64,000 nucleotides of DNA from Nymphaea colorata. Lineage: Eukaryota > Streptophyta > Magnoliopsida > Nymphaeales > Nymphaeaceae. Positions within the stretch are counted from its first letter, which is position 1. Each line of letters opens with the position of its first letter. The stretch covers positions 16,974,106 to 17,038,105 of the forward strand of contig NC_045141.1 of NCBI RefSeq assembly GCF_008831285.2, in the 5' to 3' direction. Of the stretch, positions 34,861 through 47,295 are shown piece by piece. Made by a program: the position numbers and the translations under genes. The notes beneath the pieces were generated by a model. The model was not told the DNA's origin. It saw only the letters and a program-made list of their open reading frames with translations, and did not search any database.

Positions 34861-37802
34861 TAAAGGATCGGATGGTAAGAGTTGAATTTCCTGAAATGGG
34901 CAACTCCACAAAATTGGGTCGTCCCAACTGCTTAAGAAGTAATTCCTGTGAGGGAAGGAAGGAAGAAGAAACGGGAAGAAAACTGGGACTTTGGCGTCGT
35001 CGAGTTTGGTCGTTGCAAGTTTCGGGGAGGCCGTTCTCTTTCATGGCCCGACAAGATCCTCATTATTTTTCATTTCAGATCCAACTTTTTATCATAATAA
35101 TCAAAACATGCTTCCTTTTCTGGATTTTTCATCTACAGTGCATTGCTCGACCTGCTAGTCATCTTCAAGAAAATGAAATTTTCCGACTCTTCTTCAATTA
35201 TTAATGTTTTCTTATACAAATAAAAGATACCCTTGTTCTCTCATTAAATTTCATATACTTTTTTAGCTGAGAAAGGAACTGTAGAAAAGATATGCCCAAG
35301 GCTGCAGATAGATGGAATATGAGTTGAATTATTGCATGGGGATTATTGAATCACATGTTTGTAAAAGATTTGACTCATCTATAGCCTAGTTACATCCTAT
35401 TTAACAGCTTGACTAATTCCTTCTGTGAATCATTTATTATGGTTGTTTAATACTATTTCTTTTCTGTCACCGACCTCCTTATTTGACAAAATCTTTATTG
35501 AGTGACGCCAAATAAACTCTCCAAGAGGTTTGGCTTGGAAAATTAAGCTCGCTACTCAATCGATTTGATTCATGTAGACATCAACCTCTTGCATAAGCCA
35601 AAACAAGTATATAATTCTTAAAATGTAGAAGTAATAGAATGATGGGCAAGTGCCAAAATCTCTCGTCCCCATTGCGATTTTTCTTTGTATGTTTTTATTT
35701 TCAAACAACTTTTGAATATCTTCAATTTGAATGTCTTTAGTTCAACCCAGCTTCAAGCAGAGCTGCTAAAGGTTTGTTTTAGATCAAATCTAGTTTTGTC
35801 GGTAAAAGCAGACAAAGTTCCCTTTCTCGACATTGATAGCTTCTTTTGGCAAGTATTCCAAACACGTGCAATTTTTTGGGCCACTAGAAAAGCATCTTGA
35901 CTTTGTTATAAAGCAAGAAATAAATTGTATTGGGCACAGTTTTAGCTACCATTTATGAAATGTGACTCAAGCTTTTGAATTTTTCGAATTCACTCACTTT
36001 TTGTTAAAGCAGATTGTTTTTATTAGAACATTCTATGAAATGTCATAACCAACGCCATTAATGCCCAAGTCAGCATGGCCAATTTTTGCCTTTGCCCTTC
36101 AAATGAAATCAAAGACTTGGTTATATCAATGAAATCATTATAATATGGTTTCTGGGTATCTGTGTGTGAACATGCATTTTCCAATATAAAATGACATTAT
36201 GGAAAAAGCAGAAAATTCACATTTCCAAGTAATAGTTTCAAACACGAGGCCCTTGTTTGGCTATTCTTAGCAAACATATGTACTCTTAAAAAAACAAAAA
36301 AAATATGAGGTTTATTTTGTAATTACGACCAAAATATATGACTCTTATCTGTAATTTTTCTCTTTTTTCCATAGGTCGCGTTATCCTTTTAGCAGTCATT
36401 TTCCTCCACGTTTTCAATTGAACGTTGGAGTTTCCGCACTCCACAAAATTTGCTTGGAGTATCCCCAACGACTCTCGATTTTGCTTAATCTAACTTGAAG
36501 TAGGATCCTTATTCAAGCATGAAACATAAAATTATATCAAGATTTACAAGTAGTCTGTTCTGGATGCCCCACTAAAAAATGTTACAATTGAGTTCAATTG
36601 TATCTCAATTTTGATTGGAAATTTAATGGAATCAGACGATTCAGGGATTCAACTGAACCGATTGTGAATCTATAGAAATCAAACAACTTTACTTGAACAA
36701 CTCTTGCCTTGAATCTTCCACTTTGGTGTTTCTTTTATCTGTTGTTAAGAGGTGTTTCATAACCGGAAATGTGTGGAGGCGTGAATAATATCTGAGGCTG
36801 TGGACTGTATGTAGTGCCTGAAAAATATGGGAAAAATGGTTGGAGCTGACGGTTCACGAGACCGCGTGTCAATTATTAAAATGTTCGAGAGACTGAAATA
36901 TATTTGAAGCGAGCTGTCTTTAAAATATATAAAAAGAAAAGTCAAGACTTTCGTCTCGGGTTGTAAATATATATATTTTTCTTGTTTGTTTTACAAGGTG
37001 GGAATTTTCATTCAATCTAATGATCGGGAAAACTTTCTCCCGAAGCAATCAAATGCCTCCTAGACCTGATGATACGTCATGTAATTGTTTGCCAACGTGA
37101 GAGTCTCGATGGCAATTTCTTAACGTCCATGCTTCGTTATGCACGAAGCTGGAAAATTAATGGGAAAAGTAAGACTGATTTTGGGAAAGAAAGAAGGAAC
37201 ACGTGTTTTAGGTTTAGAAATAAAAGGTTTTTTCTTCATTTGGAAGCAAAAGAAGATTCTGCTATAAGGAAGGTTCTACAAGATGGAGGACCTTTTCCTT
37301 GGGAGTTTTGATTTATCTGCAGAAGCTGTTTCTATCTAGCTCTCTTGGGTATCTATTTCCTATTCATTGTTCCCACACACAAACAAAGATTTTTGTCATG
37401 AGAAGCTTTCCTAGAAAAATTTCCATCCTCCCATGTAAGTCTATTTTCAAACCTACTCTAAATGTTCCTTTTTCTATTTGATTTTTTTATGTTATACCCA
37501 AAACAAAAAACTATTTTTAACAATTTAATGGGGCAATCTGTTGTTCTTATTTATGCTTTAAAATTTGCCCCAAGGGGAAGCCACCGTCCGGTAGTCGACT
37601 ACCAAACAATGGAAACTAAGGAGGTAGGAATTTGAATCCTCGTGTATTTCCCACGAAACCCTTGGACTGTGTCCAAACAAGAGATTAGGACATCGGGAAG
37701 ATCCAATTTTCTCACGTTGCGAGCAACGAAACGAGGCACCAAGAGAGTGGTAGACGCTCCTTAGCGAGGGGATAGAGAGAGAGAGAAGGTTGGGGAATAA
37801 GG
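34861..37802. other. Divergent intergenic region, nothing recognised
   Basis: About 2.9 kb between the divergent MSL (-) and MDP1 (+) genes. AT-rich, with short frames only. GAGAGAGAGA at about 37774-37785 lies in the leader immediately before the MDP1 start. Confidence 0.5.
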
Positions 37803-40800
37803 ATGGGAGACGATCGGGTGAAGGCGGAAGCGTCGCAGGTGCTTGGTCTCTTCCAGGTCCTTCCTCGCCTCGTCGTCTTTGATCTTGACTACACCATCTG
37901 GCCCTTCTATTGGTAACGTATCTTTCTTCTCTTCAATCATTTCTTCTTGTTTTCTTCTCGTATCTTTCGTCCTTTCATGTGAGTTCGTTTCTTGATGTTG
38001 TGATAGAAAGTGCGGAGTGTTCTTATGTCCAAGTTGCATATGTTTCTCGCTAAACCGTGTATTTGCATAACAGAGAAGGCGAAGTAATTCGTCGGAAACG
38101 ATATCGCATCAATTCCACATGGCCTTCTTCATGGAGTCAGCTTTTCTTGCTCCATTAGGAATACCCAAGAGGGGAAACAGGGAACGAAGAAAGAAACAGA
38201 GACTATCTTAGAGTTTGTACGTGGTGACCAAATTAATGGACACCCAAAATAATGCAAAAAAGTGTTTTCCGCATATACTTCATTGTTGTTGATGAGTGAA
38301 TGCACTACGATTGTTCAAGGAAAGACGAAAAATTTCGTAAACAGCTTAAGTCTAAATGTCGCAGGATTGAAAAATAACACCAATCGGATATATCTTCGTT
38401 GTAGAGGTTTAAACATGTTCCCCTTTTCTTCTAAAAGGTAGACTCCTAAAATTGTCCTCTTTTTGACTGAATTCAGGTTAGAAATTTTATTCAGAAAATA
38501 CAAAAGCGGAAAGCTGAAAGGAGTTCAAAATTTTGTTCTGATTCTTAAAGCTCGATGTGGATTCTTGGATACAAGAAAAATAGATTGTTGACTGACAAGC
38601 TGTGCTTTTCTGTCAGTTTCTAGGGAAAAAGTTAAACGCTGCAGTCCTTTAACTGGCTTGGAATTAGGTAGTTGAATTCATGATTTCCTTGCTCCGGTTT
38701 GTCCAGGTGGCTTCACAATGGACTCTACCTGTTTCACTTACTAGAGATTGAGGCATTGAGCAATCATAAGATAGTAAAGTGAAATTGACTGATATAGCCG
38801 GTAAATGAGTGGACAAAATATGTTCATGACTCATAAGCTGTTACTCAACTGCTTCCATGCTATGTCACATTTTTCAATGCAAACTATGTTATATTTGGAT
38901 GCAGCTGCAGATACAGGGATAGAGTAATTTTTGTAAACTTCCAATATGATGTTTACATAAAAAGATAAGGGGCAGGTGGAACATCCTCAAAGATGCTGGA
39001 ACATCCTGCAACATTAGAGCATCAATAATGCCTCTGAGTTATCCATTTCAAATGAAATTTTTATATAGTTCAGGAAAAAGTTACGTGGATGATCTTAGAA
39101 TCAGGATAATTTCTGTCATTTATGGCTATGAATTCTCCCTGGAAATTTATGTGAAGACAAACACCTATATCGACCTCCATATATTAATTTTGAGAAGCAC
39201 AATCAAACTTATTCTCACATTTCAGGGAGATATCTTTCATGGTGACTCTCATAAAATTTCTGCAGTAAATTTCCCATCTTTGATAAGTATTGATAAGTTG
39301 TGTTAGAAAAACAGTGAGGTTACTTAGCATGTGTTGACTAAACTCTTCCTACAATCTTTCCTGATCTAGAGTGATTTATGGGCATCGAGAGCCCTCTTCA
39401 TGGAAGGCGGAGAATTCCTGAATGACTCTTTTGTAATGTTGTTGAATGCCAAAATCAAATGTAACTGGTCAACATCTTATGTATTCTTTCCCTGTGTTTC
39501 TTCAACCTACTGGAATTACTGTTGCAAGAATTAGCTGGACTCTGGAGTTCATTGGTGAATGCTGTCTGAGGATGACCTCTGACATACTGCTTGCAACAGC
39601 ACCTGCACCACTAATGAAACTTTTACTACAAACAGATCTATCTAAAGCTGATGCCCACTAGGTATATTTGGAAAATTTGTTGAACCAACAGATGATGAAC
39701 TGATTTCATGCTTTGCCACATTAGAAATGGTGCATTTCTTTTTTCCTTGTTCAGATAATTAAAAAGTTCAGGCTCCACCCAGTATATTCTTGTTCAACTT
39801 AAAAATTTGGTTGCTCAATGACCCAGTTAATCATCAAGCTTGGCAGATTCCAGAAACTGAGTTGCCTAAACATGAATATCCACGTAAATATATATTATAT
39901 TCTCTTATACTGGGTAATGTGCTTTTGGTGTTTTCTATTTTCTTGGTTTTGCTAATCCATTTCCAATGCACATACTAAACTAAAGAATGTCTTATCTTCA
40001 GTTGATATTTTGCTGTGAGATTTTCTGACTAGCATGCCTTTTGTTTCTCTAGAGCCGTCCCTCTATTAATAGCTTTAGTTATTAACAAAAGAAAATGGGA
40101 ACCATTTGTTTGCATTATATATTTCTTCACCAGAAAGTATCTAACTTTCTTATGCTCATCCCATTGGCAGTGAATGTCGTTCCAAACGTGAAATGCCATC
40201 CCTGTACCCACATGCCAAGGGTATAATACATGCTTTAAAGGATAAAGGAGTTGATGTAGCAATTGCTTCTCGGTCACCTACACCAGACATAGCAAAAGCA
40301 TTCTTGAAGAAGCTAGGGCTTGAGGACATATTCGTAGCAAAAGTAACATATCTGTTCATTTTGATAAAAGATCTTTATAGCTGAATTATTTTCTTCGAAC
40401 AGATGGTAAGCATTCTCCATTTAGTTGTTGATTTTTTATGTTATCCTGCACTTGTAGGAGATTTTTTCAAGTTGGACCCATAAAACTGAGCATTTTGAGA
40501 GAATTAAGCGGAGAACAGGAATCCTTTACAATTCAATGCTTTTCTTTGATGACGAGTATCGCAACATTGAAGCTGTAAGTCAACATTTATGCTAATTGTT
40601 TCTTGTTGTTCCTTGGTATCTGTCTTGGTCTACAAAGTCGAATGGAGTTATGCTGGTTAAATATTGCAACTTTGATTAATCAGATGGCTATGTTGCAGAA
40701 TAAACTAATACAGGATCGATAAACCTTCTGAACACCTGGGGGACATGCACATGGCACTTGAAAACCTGATATTCATTCTTATTTTCCAACAATTGTACAG

Positions 40801-40914
40801 GTTTCAAACATGGGGGTCACAAGCATTTATGTTGACAATGGAGTGAACCTTGGAGCTTTGAGAACCGGTCTTACAAAGTTTGCATCAAACGCTGCTGGTG
40901 GCAAGAGAACGTGA
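37803..40914 (+). CDS. MDP1: Magnesium-dependent phosphatase 1-like HAD phosphatase, 4 exons
   Basis: Exons 37803-37912, 40171-40342, 40458-40574 and 40801-40914, with a 2.26-kb first intron; product 170 residues. MDP1 belongs to the HAD superfamily and in animals dephosphorylates protein phosphotyrosine and, in vitro, sugar phosphates including fructosamine-6-phosphate; the plant substrate is not known to me. The catalytic motif I is VVFDLDYT with the nucleophile Asp27 and acid/base Asp29. Motif II is in VAIASRSPTP. The motif III Lys lies in the FSSWTHKTEHF region and motif IV is MLFFDDE. The C-terminal segment VSNMGVTSIYVDNGVNLGAL is typical of plant MDP1. Length matches the family (about 170-190). 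The start follows a purine-rich leader. No transit peptide, so cytosolic location is likely. Confidence 0.92.
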
Positions 40915-40989
40915 CCTAATTCAACCACAGGAGCTGCAAGCTGCATTGGATATAACACAAACTTAGATCTAAAGAACCTAATGCTGCAG

Positions 40990-41755
40990 TTTGAGTTTAG
41001 AAGAACTTGAATGATGGATCAAAGGTCTTTTTTGTGGTGATTGTGTGAAGCACTTAGCCAGCTTCATCTTTGCTTCTTTACACCTTCATTCTGCCTTTTG
41101 GCCTTCGCTTGATGATTGGAACTTTGTCATCTATTTCTTGTTTAAGCTACAGTGTATTAAATCCTCCTCTCTATTTAAGAGAGCTTTTACAGGAGAATTG
41201 GCGGGACAAATCCGTTGAAGATTTTTCCTCATAGAACTTCTAAGAAAATTGAGAATGAAAATTCCATGTCTAACTTGGAAACTTGAACAGTCAGTTTCTC
41301 TAAAAAAAATCCATGACTCATTTGAAGCCCGAAGAATTAATCCTTATCTGCTCAAATTCAAAATCCATATTTTCAAATAGTATTCCGCTTCAATGTTGCA
41401 ATTCAAATTTAAAAGAACTTCAACAATTGCTGAAGATCATTTTTATGTTGATTGTGTGAAGCACTTGCCAGCTTTGTGTTGCTCTCTCCTTTACGCCTTT
41501 ATTTTCCCCTTTGCTCTTTGCTTGATGATTGAACTGTATTGTATGTCTCTTGTTTAAGCTGCAGCAATATCAAATTTTCCTCTCTATTTAGCTTTTGCAG
41601 GAAATTGCAAGAAAGGCAATTGAAAAGTTTTGCTTAAAAAACCTCTTTTAGAAAAATTTGCAACAGAAAAGTCCATCTCAAACCAACTTGAAGAACAGTG
41701 TCACTCTAAATTTCCGTGTTTCATTTACAACTTGAAGAATTAATCGTTGTCTTAA
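40990..41755. repeat. Diverged tandem duplication, period about 405 bp, in the MDP1 3' flank
   Basis: Two units, about 40990-41345 and 41400-41755, share ordered blocks: AGAACTT, GATTGTGTGAAGCACTT (41039 and 41450), GCTTGATGATTG, TCTTGTTTAAGCT, CTCTCTATTTA, and finally GAAGAATTAATC (41331 and 41734). Identity by eye is about 70-80% with several indels. The first copy begins within the likely MDP1 3' UTR. Confidence 0.7.
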
Positions 41756-43008
41756 CAAACAGGACTATAGTTAAACCGCAAAGAAAGTACTTTCTTTTGA
41801 GAACTCTATTACGAAGTCGACAATGTTCACGCATAATCAAACTCGCAGACGAGCACAGATGTGGAAGTCCCTAGCTGGATAAGCCATCTTGGTCGGGAGG
41901 GGTCTTCGGCATAAGCTGCATGTTCCATTCGATCTCGACCGTCGTAAAAAATATCGCCATTTTTATCCAATGAAACAAAAAATAAATAAATAAAGGAAAA
42001 TTGAAATTTTGAAACAAAAATCTGTATTTTGGAAATGAATATGCAAAAATAAAATGTCATTCTTTCTAGGTTTTTTCCCTTCTGCGGAAAAAAAAGGTTT
42101 CTTAGTATGTGTTAAATTTTTTATGCTTCTTCTAATAGTTTAACGGCTATTTGGGATTTTGATCAATGTTTTTTGTAAGAAAATTCATGGAAAAGTCGAA
42201 ATTATATTATTTCTTATTGTTTTTGTGATTTATTGGTTTTTGAATTTCCGAGACTTTTCAAGATTCAAAATATCCTATTTAATATCCGAGAATGTCTTCA
42301 ATAGTAAGAGCCTAAGAAACCGAAATTGCATGTTTGTGACAATTCATGTTTGTGACAATTCATGTTTGTGACAATACTTGGGACGAAGCTATCCATAGGG
42401 TCCACTCTCCTATCACCTTTTCTACTTGGTAGGCAAACTTGAACAGGCAAAGTCTTGGAACTCTGATGCCAAGACTTGCATCTTGAGTACACAATGCTGG
42501 ACCTTCTTCATCTTCAAAGTCTTAGTTCACAACTACCAGTTCAGTACATGAGTCCCTTGTCCATTAAAACTCATTCTTCTTCTGGCTTTATGAATTGGCT
42601 GCGTATGTAATTCGTTCAAGATTATGTTCTTTGAAACCCAAACCCCTGACCAATTGGACGAAGCCCTCGTTAGAAGCAGCTTCATTAAAACTAAATATCA
42701 TCCGTGACCGATGCCTGCTCAAAATATCAAAATCAAATTCCCAGTGTCACCGGTTCATGTAAATGCCTAGCCGTACAGTATTCGTCAGTGGAAGCCTTCC
42801 ATATCAAAGAAATCAAAATCAAATTACCAACAATAAAGCCAAAATGCATTTCTCAGAAAGAATTGGCAATTTACATTGCTCTATTGCTTCTTAGAAACAA
42901 GTTCAGTGACGGCAAAATGCCCCAGTTGCTAGGGCATCCACCAGTGGTGATTCGTGCTTGCTCATAGAGCAGAAACTCAAAACAATTGCCCACTTCGTCA
43001 TACTGCAA
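41756..43008. other. Convergent intergenic region
   Basis: Between the MDP1 3' flank and the last exon of the coiled-coil gene. It holds the 16-bp triplicate at 42329-42376 and otherwise no supported feature; the right part should include the 3' UTR of the coiled-coil gene. Confidence 0.45.
42329..42376. repeat. Three tandem copies of a 16-bp unit
   Basis: CATGTTTGTGACAATT is repeated three times, the last copy differing only at its final base. Confidence 0.9.
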
Positions 43009-46000
43009 CTAACCATTTAATTCTTTCAGTGGTAATCTCTCAAGACTTCTGTCAGTTCCATATTTTTGAGAAGCAGAAATTAGCCTCTGAGATTCTTCAG
43101 TTGTCGTCCTGTATGCCCCTTTCCTGGGAGTTGATTTGTCCAAATCCTCCAGAAGTTTTTGGTTTTGCCTGCATATGTTCATCTGTTATTGTAATCTAAT
43201 GGCAGGTTAAGCAAAAACACCAGTTCATGTGTGTGTGTGTGTGTGTGTGCGCGGGCGCGTGTATCTGCGGGTTGTGCATAAGCCGCAAATGGGAAAATCT
43301 CAGATTCTTGGATTGAATGAATTCAATACTCGACGTGCCCCAATTTTCTCAAATTTGTCAAATTATTTAAAGACAATACTGATCAACTAGATGAGTGGGA
43401 TTTGCGGAACTAATCATATTCTTTATAAATTTTAGTGGTGCTTAAAATTCCAATGTTGTATGAAAATAAACTAAAGCCAACCTGTTTTAATCTCCACCAG
43501 ATTTAACATGCAACAAGTCTAAACAGAGCATTATGTAGAAGGACACTAATAGTGATGTAACAAACGGGGCATGTTTATCTAACTGAAAGGACAAATAAAT
43601 CCAAGGAAAATCAGGAAATTTTGATAGTTGAAATGACCAGATATATTCAATCACCTTATTAAGACTGCGACGGTTTGCTCCTGGATATCTGAGAACGGCG
43701 CACAAACAGAAGCAAGTGGTTCGATTTCGTCTTTCTCATCTCCGTTGATTGCAAGACCCTCCATTATGCACTGGAAACTGCTCAAGAGGTTTAAATCCTG
43801 GCATAAAACCTCATCTATTTGATTTGGCAATTTGGTGAAGAACGCCATTCTTCTTTTCATCTCGTCTCTCTCATCAGACAAAGTTCTAATGGTATCATTC
43901 AAATTTGTCAGTTCCTCCTGAAAATTCCTCAACCGGATAGCTTGCGTCTGATTTGTCTCAGTGGCGAGCCTAAGGTCAGCTTTCAATTTGAGTATGACAT
44001 TGTTCAACTCATTATTAGCAGTTTCCATGGATTGTACTTTAGAATTAAGCAGATTATTCTCTTCTTGCAGAAAAGCTTGCCGCTCTTCCTCAGCATGCAA
44101 CTTCGTATCTGATTCTCCTTCAAGCAGCTCCACCCTTTCCTTTAATTCAGATGCCAGTGCTTCTTTCGATACAAGTTCCTGCTTCAGGCCTTTAATTTCT
44201 TCCTCTAAATTGTCAACTGTATGGCTTAATTCACTTTTACTAGCCTCCATTGATCTTAATTTAGCATTAGCTTGCTCTATTTGTTGCTGCTGCAGGCTAA
44301 GCAGTTCGTCTTCAGCATGTAACTTCTGGTCCAACTCATCTTCTAGCACCTGGATTCTTTCCCTCAGCTTTATTGAAAGACTCTCTTCCTGTACCAGTTT
44401 CTGTTGCAAATCTTCAGTTTGTTTTTCCAGCTTACATATTAAGTCCTTATCCATGCTTTTATTTGATTCCATTGACCTTAGTTTCGCATCAAACTGCAGT
44501 AACTGTTCTTGGTGCGAAGCTATCATCACTTCCTCAGCATTCAATTTCTGGTTTAGTTCATCTTCAAGAAGCTGAATTTGTTTCTTCAATTCAGATGATG
44601 AACTCCCTTCCGATTGCAACTTAACCAACAAACCATCAATTTCTTCCCTTTGTTTGGAAATTATGTTACTATTCTCATTCATAGTAAATTCCATGGACCT
44701 CAACCTAGAGTTTAATTGGTCTACTCGTTCTTTTGGTACAGACAGCAACTCTCCAGCATGCAGTTTCTCCAATTCAAGTGCCTCGACTTGTTCCTTTAAT
44801 TCAAACGAACTTCTTTGTTCTGATTCTAGTTTTTGCTTCAGGCTTTTATTTCTTTCTTCCATTTGCTTAAGTATTCCTTTCCACTTATATTCAGAAGACT
44901 CCACAGACTCCAACTTTTCCTTTAGAAGCTCACACTGTTTGTGAAGGACAGCGTGCAACCTTTTTTGAGATTCAAGGTCTTCTCTCAGATTTCCAGTTTG
45001 TTCCTCTAGCTCCATAATCCAACTATCTTTCATTTCAACATCAACTTGATCCAGAATATGAATTGCAGACAACTTGTCAATGATAACCTGGCTATTCAAC
45101 AGCTCAGTAGTAAGTTTTTCAACTTTGAATTGCTTTTCTCTAAGGGAGACATTAATTGCATCCTCGTACCTCTGTTCCAGGAGAGGCACTTTTTCTTTGA
45201 ACTGCTCCAATTCTAAATTTTTGGAATCAATAATTTGAAGGTAGTTTTCCTTTTCCTGTTTAAACCTTGCTTCTATGTTGTGAACGAGAACTTCAGTCTC
45301 TCTCTCTTGCCTTTGAAATAGCGCCTGATATGTTTGTCTGTGATCTTCAGTTTCTGCTTGTGCAACTGTTAATCGCTCAGCAACAGATTTCCATCTCTGT
45401 AACTCATAAGCCATCTCCAATTCTCTACGTGCTTTGTCAGCTAATTCAATGTGAGCTTTTTCTAGTTCATCTGCAGCATTGTTTAGGTCTTGCTTCAGAG
45501 AATTTTCTTTTTGCATGGCTTGTTCTTTTAGGTGACTCTGGTGGTTCAGTGATTCATCAAGCATTTCTTTATGCTGTTGAAGCTCCTTTTTCAAGGTAGA
45601 GGAGTGCTGTTCAAGAGCATCTAGTGACTCAATTCTCATCAATAAGGTGTCTGTATTTGCTCTGGCGTTTTCCATCTCAGATAGGATATTGTCCAACTCT
45701 CTTTCCTTCTCTGCCACTAGTTCCTTGAGATTGGAGATCTCCTGTTCTTTCTTCCTGACATAATGTTCAATCTGAAGTCTTGAAGCATCAAGTTCTGACT
45801 GTGTTTGCAGAACTCCTGATCTCACCACCAGCAGAATCACAGAAAATTCCTCATTTTGGGAAAGAAGTCCAGACAACAAGCTATGGCAATTTTCCAGTTC
45901 CAACTGCAAATCACGTACCTGATTGTTCCTGCCCTGTAAATCAGCTTGACATTCATCCAAATGTGCAACCAGCTTGTCTACTTTTAAAGACCATTCTGCT

Positions 46001-47295
46001 TCTTTTTTTTCGAGGATTTTTGAACACTCCTTGTGTATCTGCTCCAATGCTTTAAATTTCTGTTGCAGTTTTGATACTGAACCAGACATCCTAGCTTCAG
46101 CTATTTGGGACTTTTGGAGATCATTTACCATCACCTGAAGTTCCTGATTTTCTTGTTCAAGGTGAACTAGTTTATGTTCCATCTCCTTTAAAAGAGTTTC
46201 CTTTTCTGTCAGTGAGCCTCTTAAGCCAGCTATTTCTTCGTCCCTGTTCATTGTCAAGCTCTCAATCATGGATCTAGCCTCCTGGAACTCTGCTGCAATG
46301 TTTTCATAGCCAACCTGTGATTCATTCACCTTAATTTCCAGCAATTTTCTCCGGCTTTCTTCATGAGCAAGTGCTTGATGACACATCTGCAATCTTGACT
46401 TTGTATCATCCAACATTCTTGTTTGGGAGTCCATATCATTTTGCAGCTTCCCAACCTCGTCCAGAAGTTCATTTTTCTCTACCTGCCATTCACATGTTTT
46501 ATCCTGAAACTCATCCTGAAGTTTTTTGTGAGCTTCTTCAAGATGCAGAAACTGCTCTTTCTTCCACTTAAGCTGCTCCTTCAAATTACTGTTTTCTTCC
46601 TCATACTTGTGGAGAACACCATCTCTTTGTTTTAACTCGTTCAAAGTGTTTTGTGCTGCTATCCTTTGAGAGCTTTCCTTTGCAAGATCTGCTTCCATCC
46701 CGGCAAGCTTTATCTTCAAAATATCACATTTTGTCTTGTTCTCAGACCATTCCAGGAGACAGGCATTCTTGGACTCTATATCAAGTTCCATTTGCTTCAT
46801 TGCAGTGATCATGGTTTCGGCCTTTCCAACTGCATCAGAACACTTCGTCTGTGAAATGGACAAAGCCCGCTTGAGGTCCTCAATCTCCTTTTTGAATAAT
46901 AGAATCTTCTGCTCTTGATCATCAGATTTTGCAGTTGCACCATCCAAAGCAGAGATTAGCTCTTTCTTTTCCTCTTCACATTTTCGCAATTTTTCAGAGT
47001 AACTTTCCCGGAGATGTTCATATGTGGAGTTTAATTGTCTCAGAGAGACCTCTTTCTCATGGAAACTAGAGTTCAGTTCTTCATATAATTTTCTGGAATC
47101 GTTGATTTCCATACTCTTCACCCTTAGTTCTTCGGCCTGATTTTCTATTTGCTGCTTCATTTCACGGATCTTTGCAAGTTGACCATCGTGAGCTGTCCTT
47201 AGACTCTCAGCCAAGCTCGATTTGGCTTTATATTCTTCCATAAGCTTTGCCATTGCGGCCTTGGTTTCATCCAGCTCTTTACAAACGGCTTCCAT
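43009..47295 (-). CDS. Long coiled-coil protein (At4g38062-like), two coding exons
   Basis: Exon 1 runs 47295-43655 and exon 2 43168-43009; product about 1266 residues. Almost the whole chain is predicted-looking coiled coil: heptads rich in Leu, Glu, Lys and Gln with no membrane span or catalytic motif. The segment LKEQLKWKKEQFLHLEEAHK (residues about 240-260) and the start MEAVCKELDETKAAM resemble the uncharacterised Arabidopsis protein At4g38062 and related COP1-interactive-protein-1-like entries. The middle to C-terminal part contains repeated blocks beginning with variants of LRSME, with ELKERVELLE-type heptads (about 860-1110), pointing to internal duplication. Reading straight on past 43655 would stop within a few bases (LIR then stop). 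A good donor (AAG|GTGATT) and acceptor (TGCAG|GCAAAA) with matching phase add 52 residues ending LERLPLKELNG, a tail style seen in homologues. Function unknown; a scaffold or cytoskeletal role is only an inference. Confidence 0.82.
43229..43250. repeat. (GT)n microsatellite
   Basis: A GTGTGT run followed by GCGCGGGCGCG, inside the intron of the coiled-coil gene. Confidence 0.9.

Noticed and set aside
37571-37650. Possible tRNA-like T-arm (GGAATTTGAATCCTCG)
   Set aside because: No matching acceptor, D or anticodon arm could be drawn.
43961-44575. Serine/cysteine-rich plus-strand frame of 204 aa and similar ones to 46900
   Set aside because: Complement of the coiled-coil coding exon; composition follows from the antisense of Glu/Leu/Gln codons.
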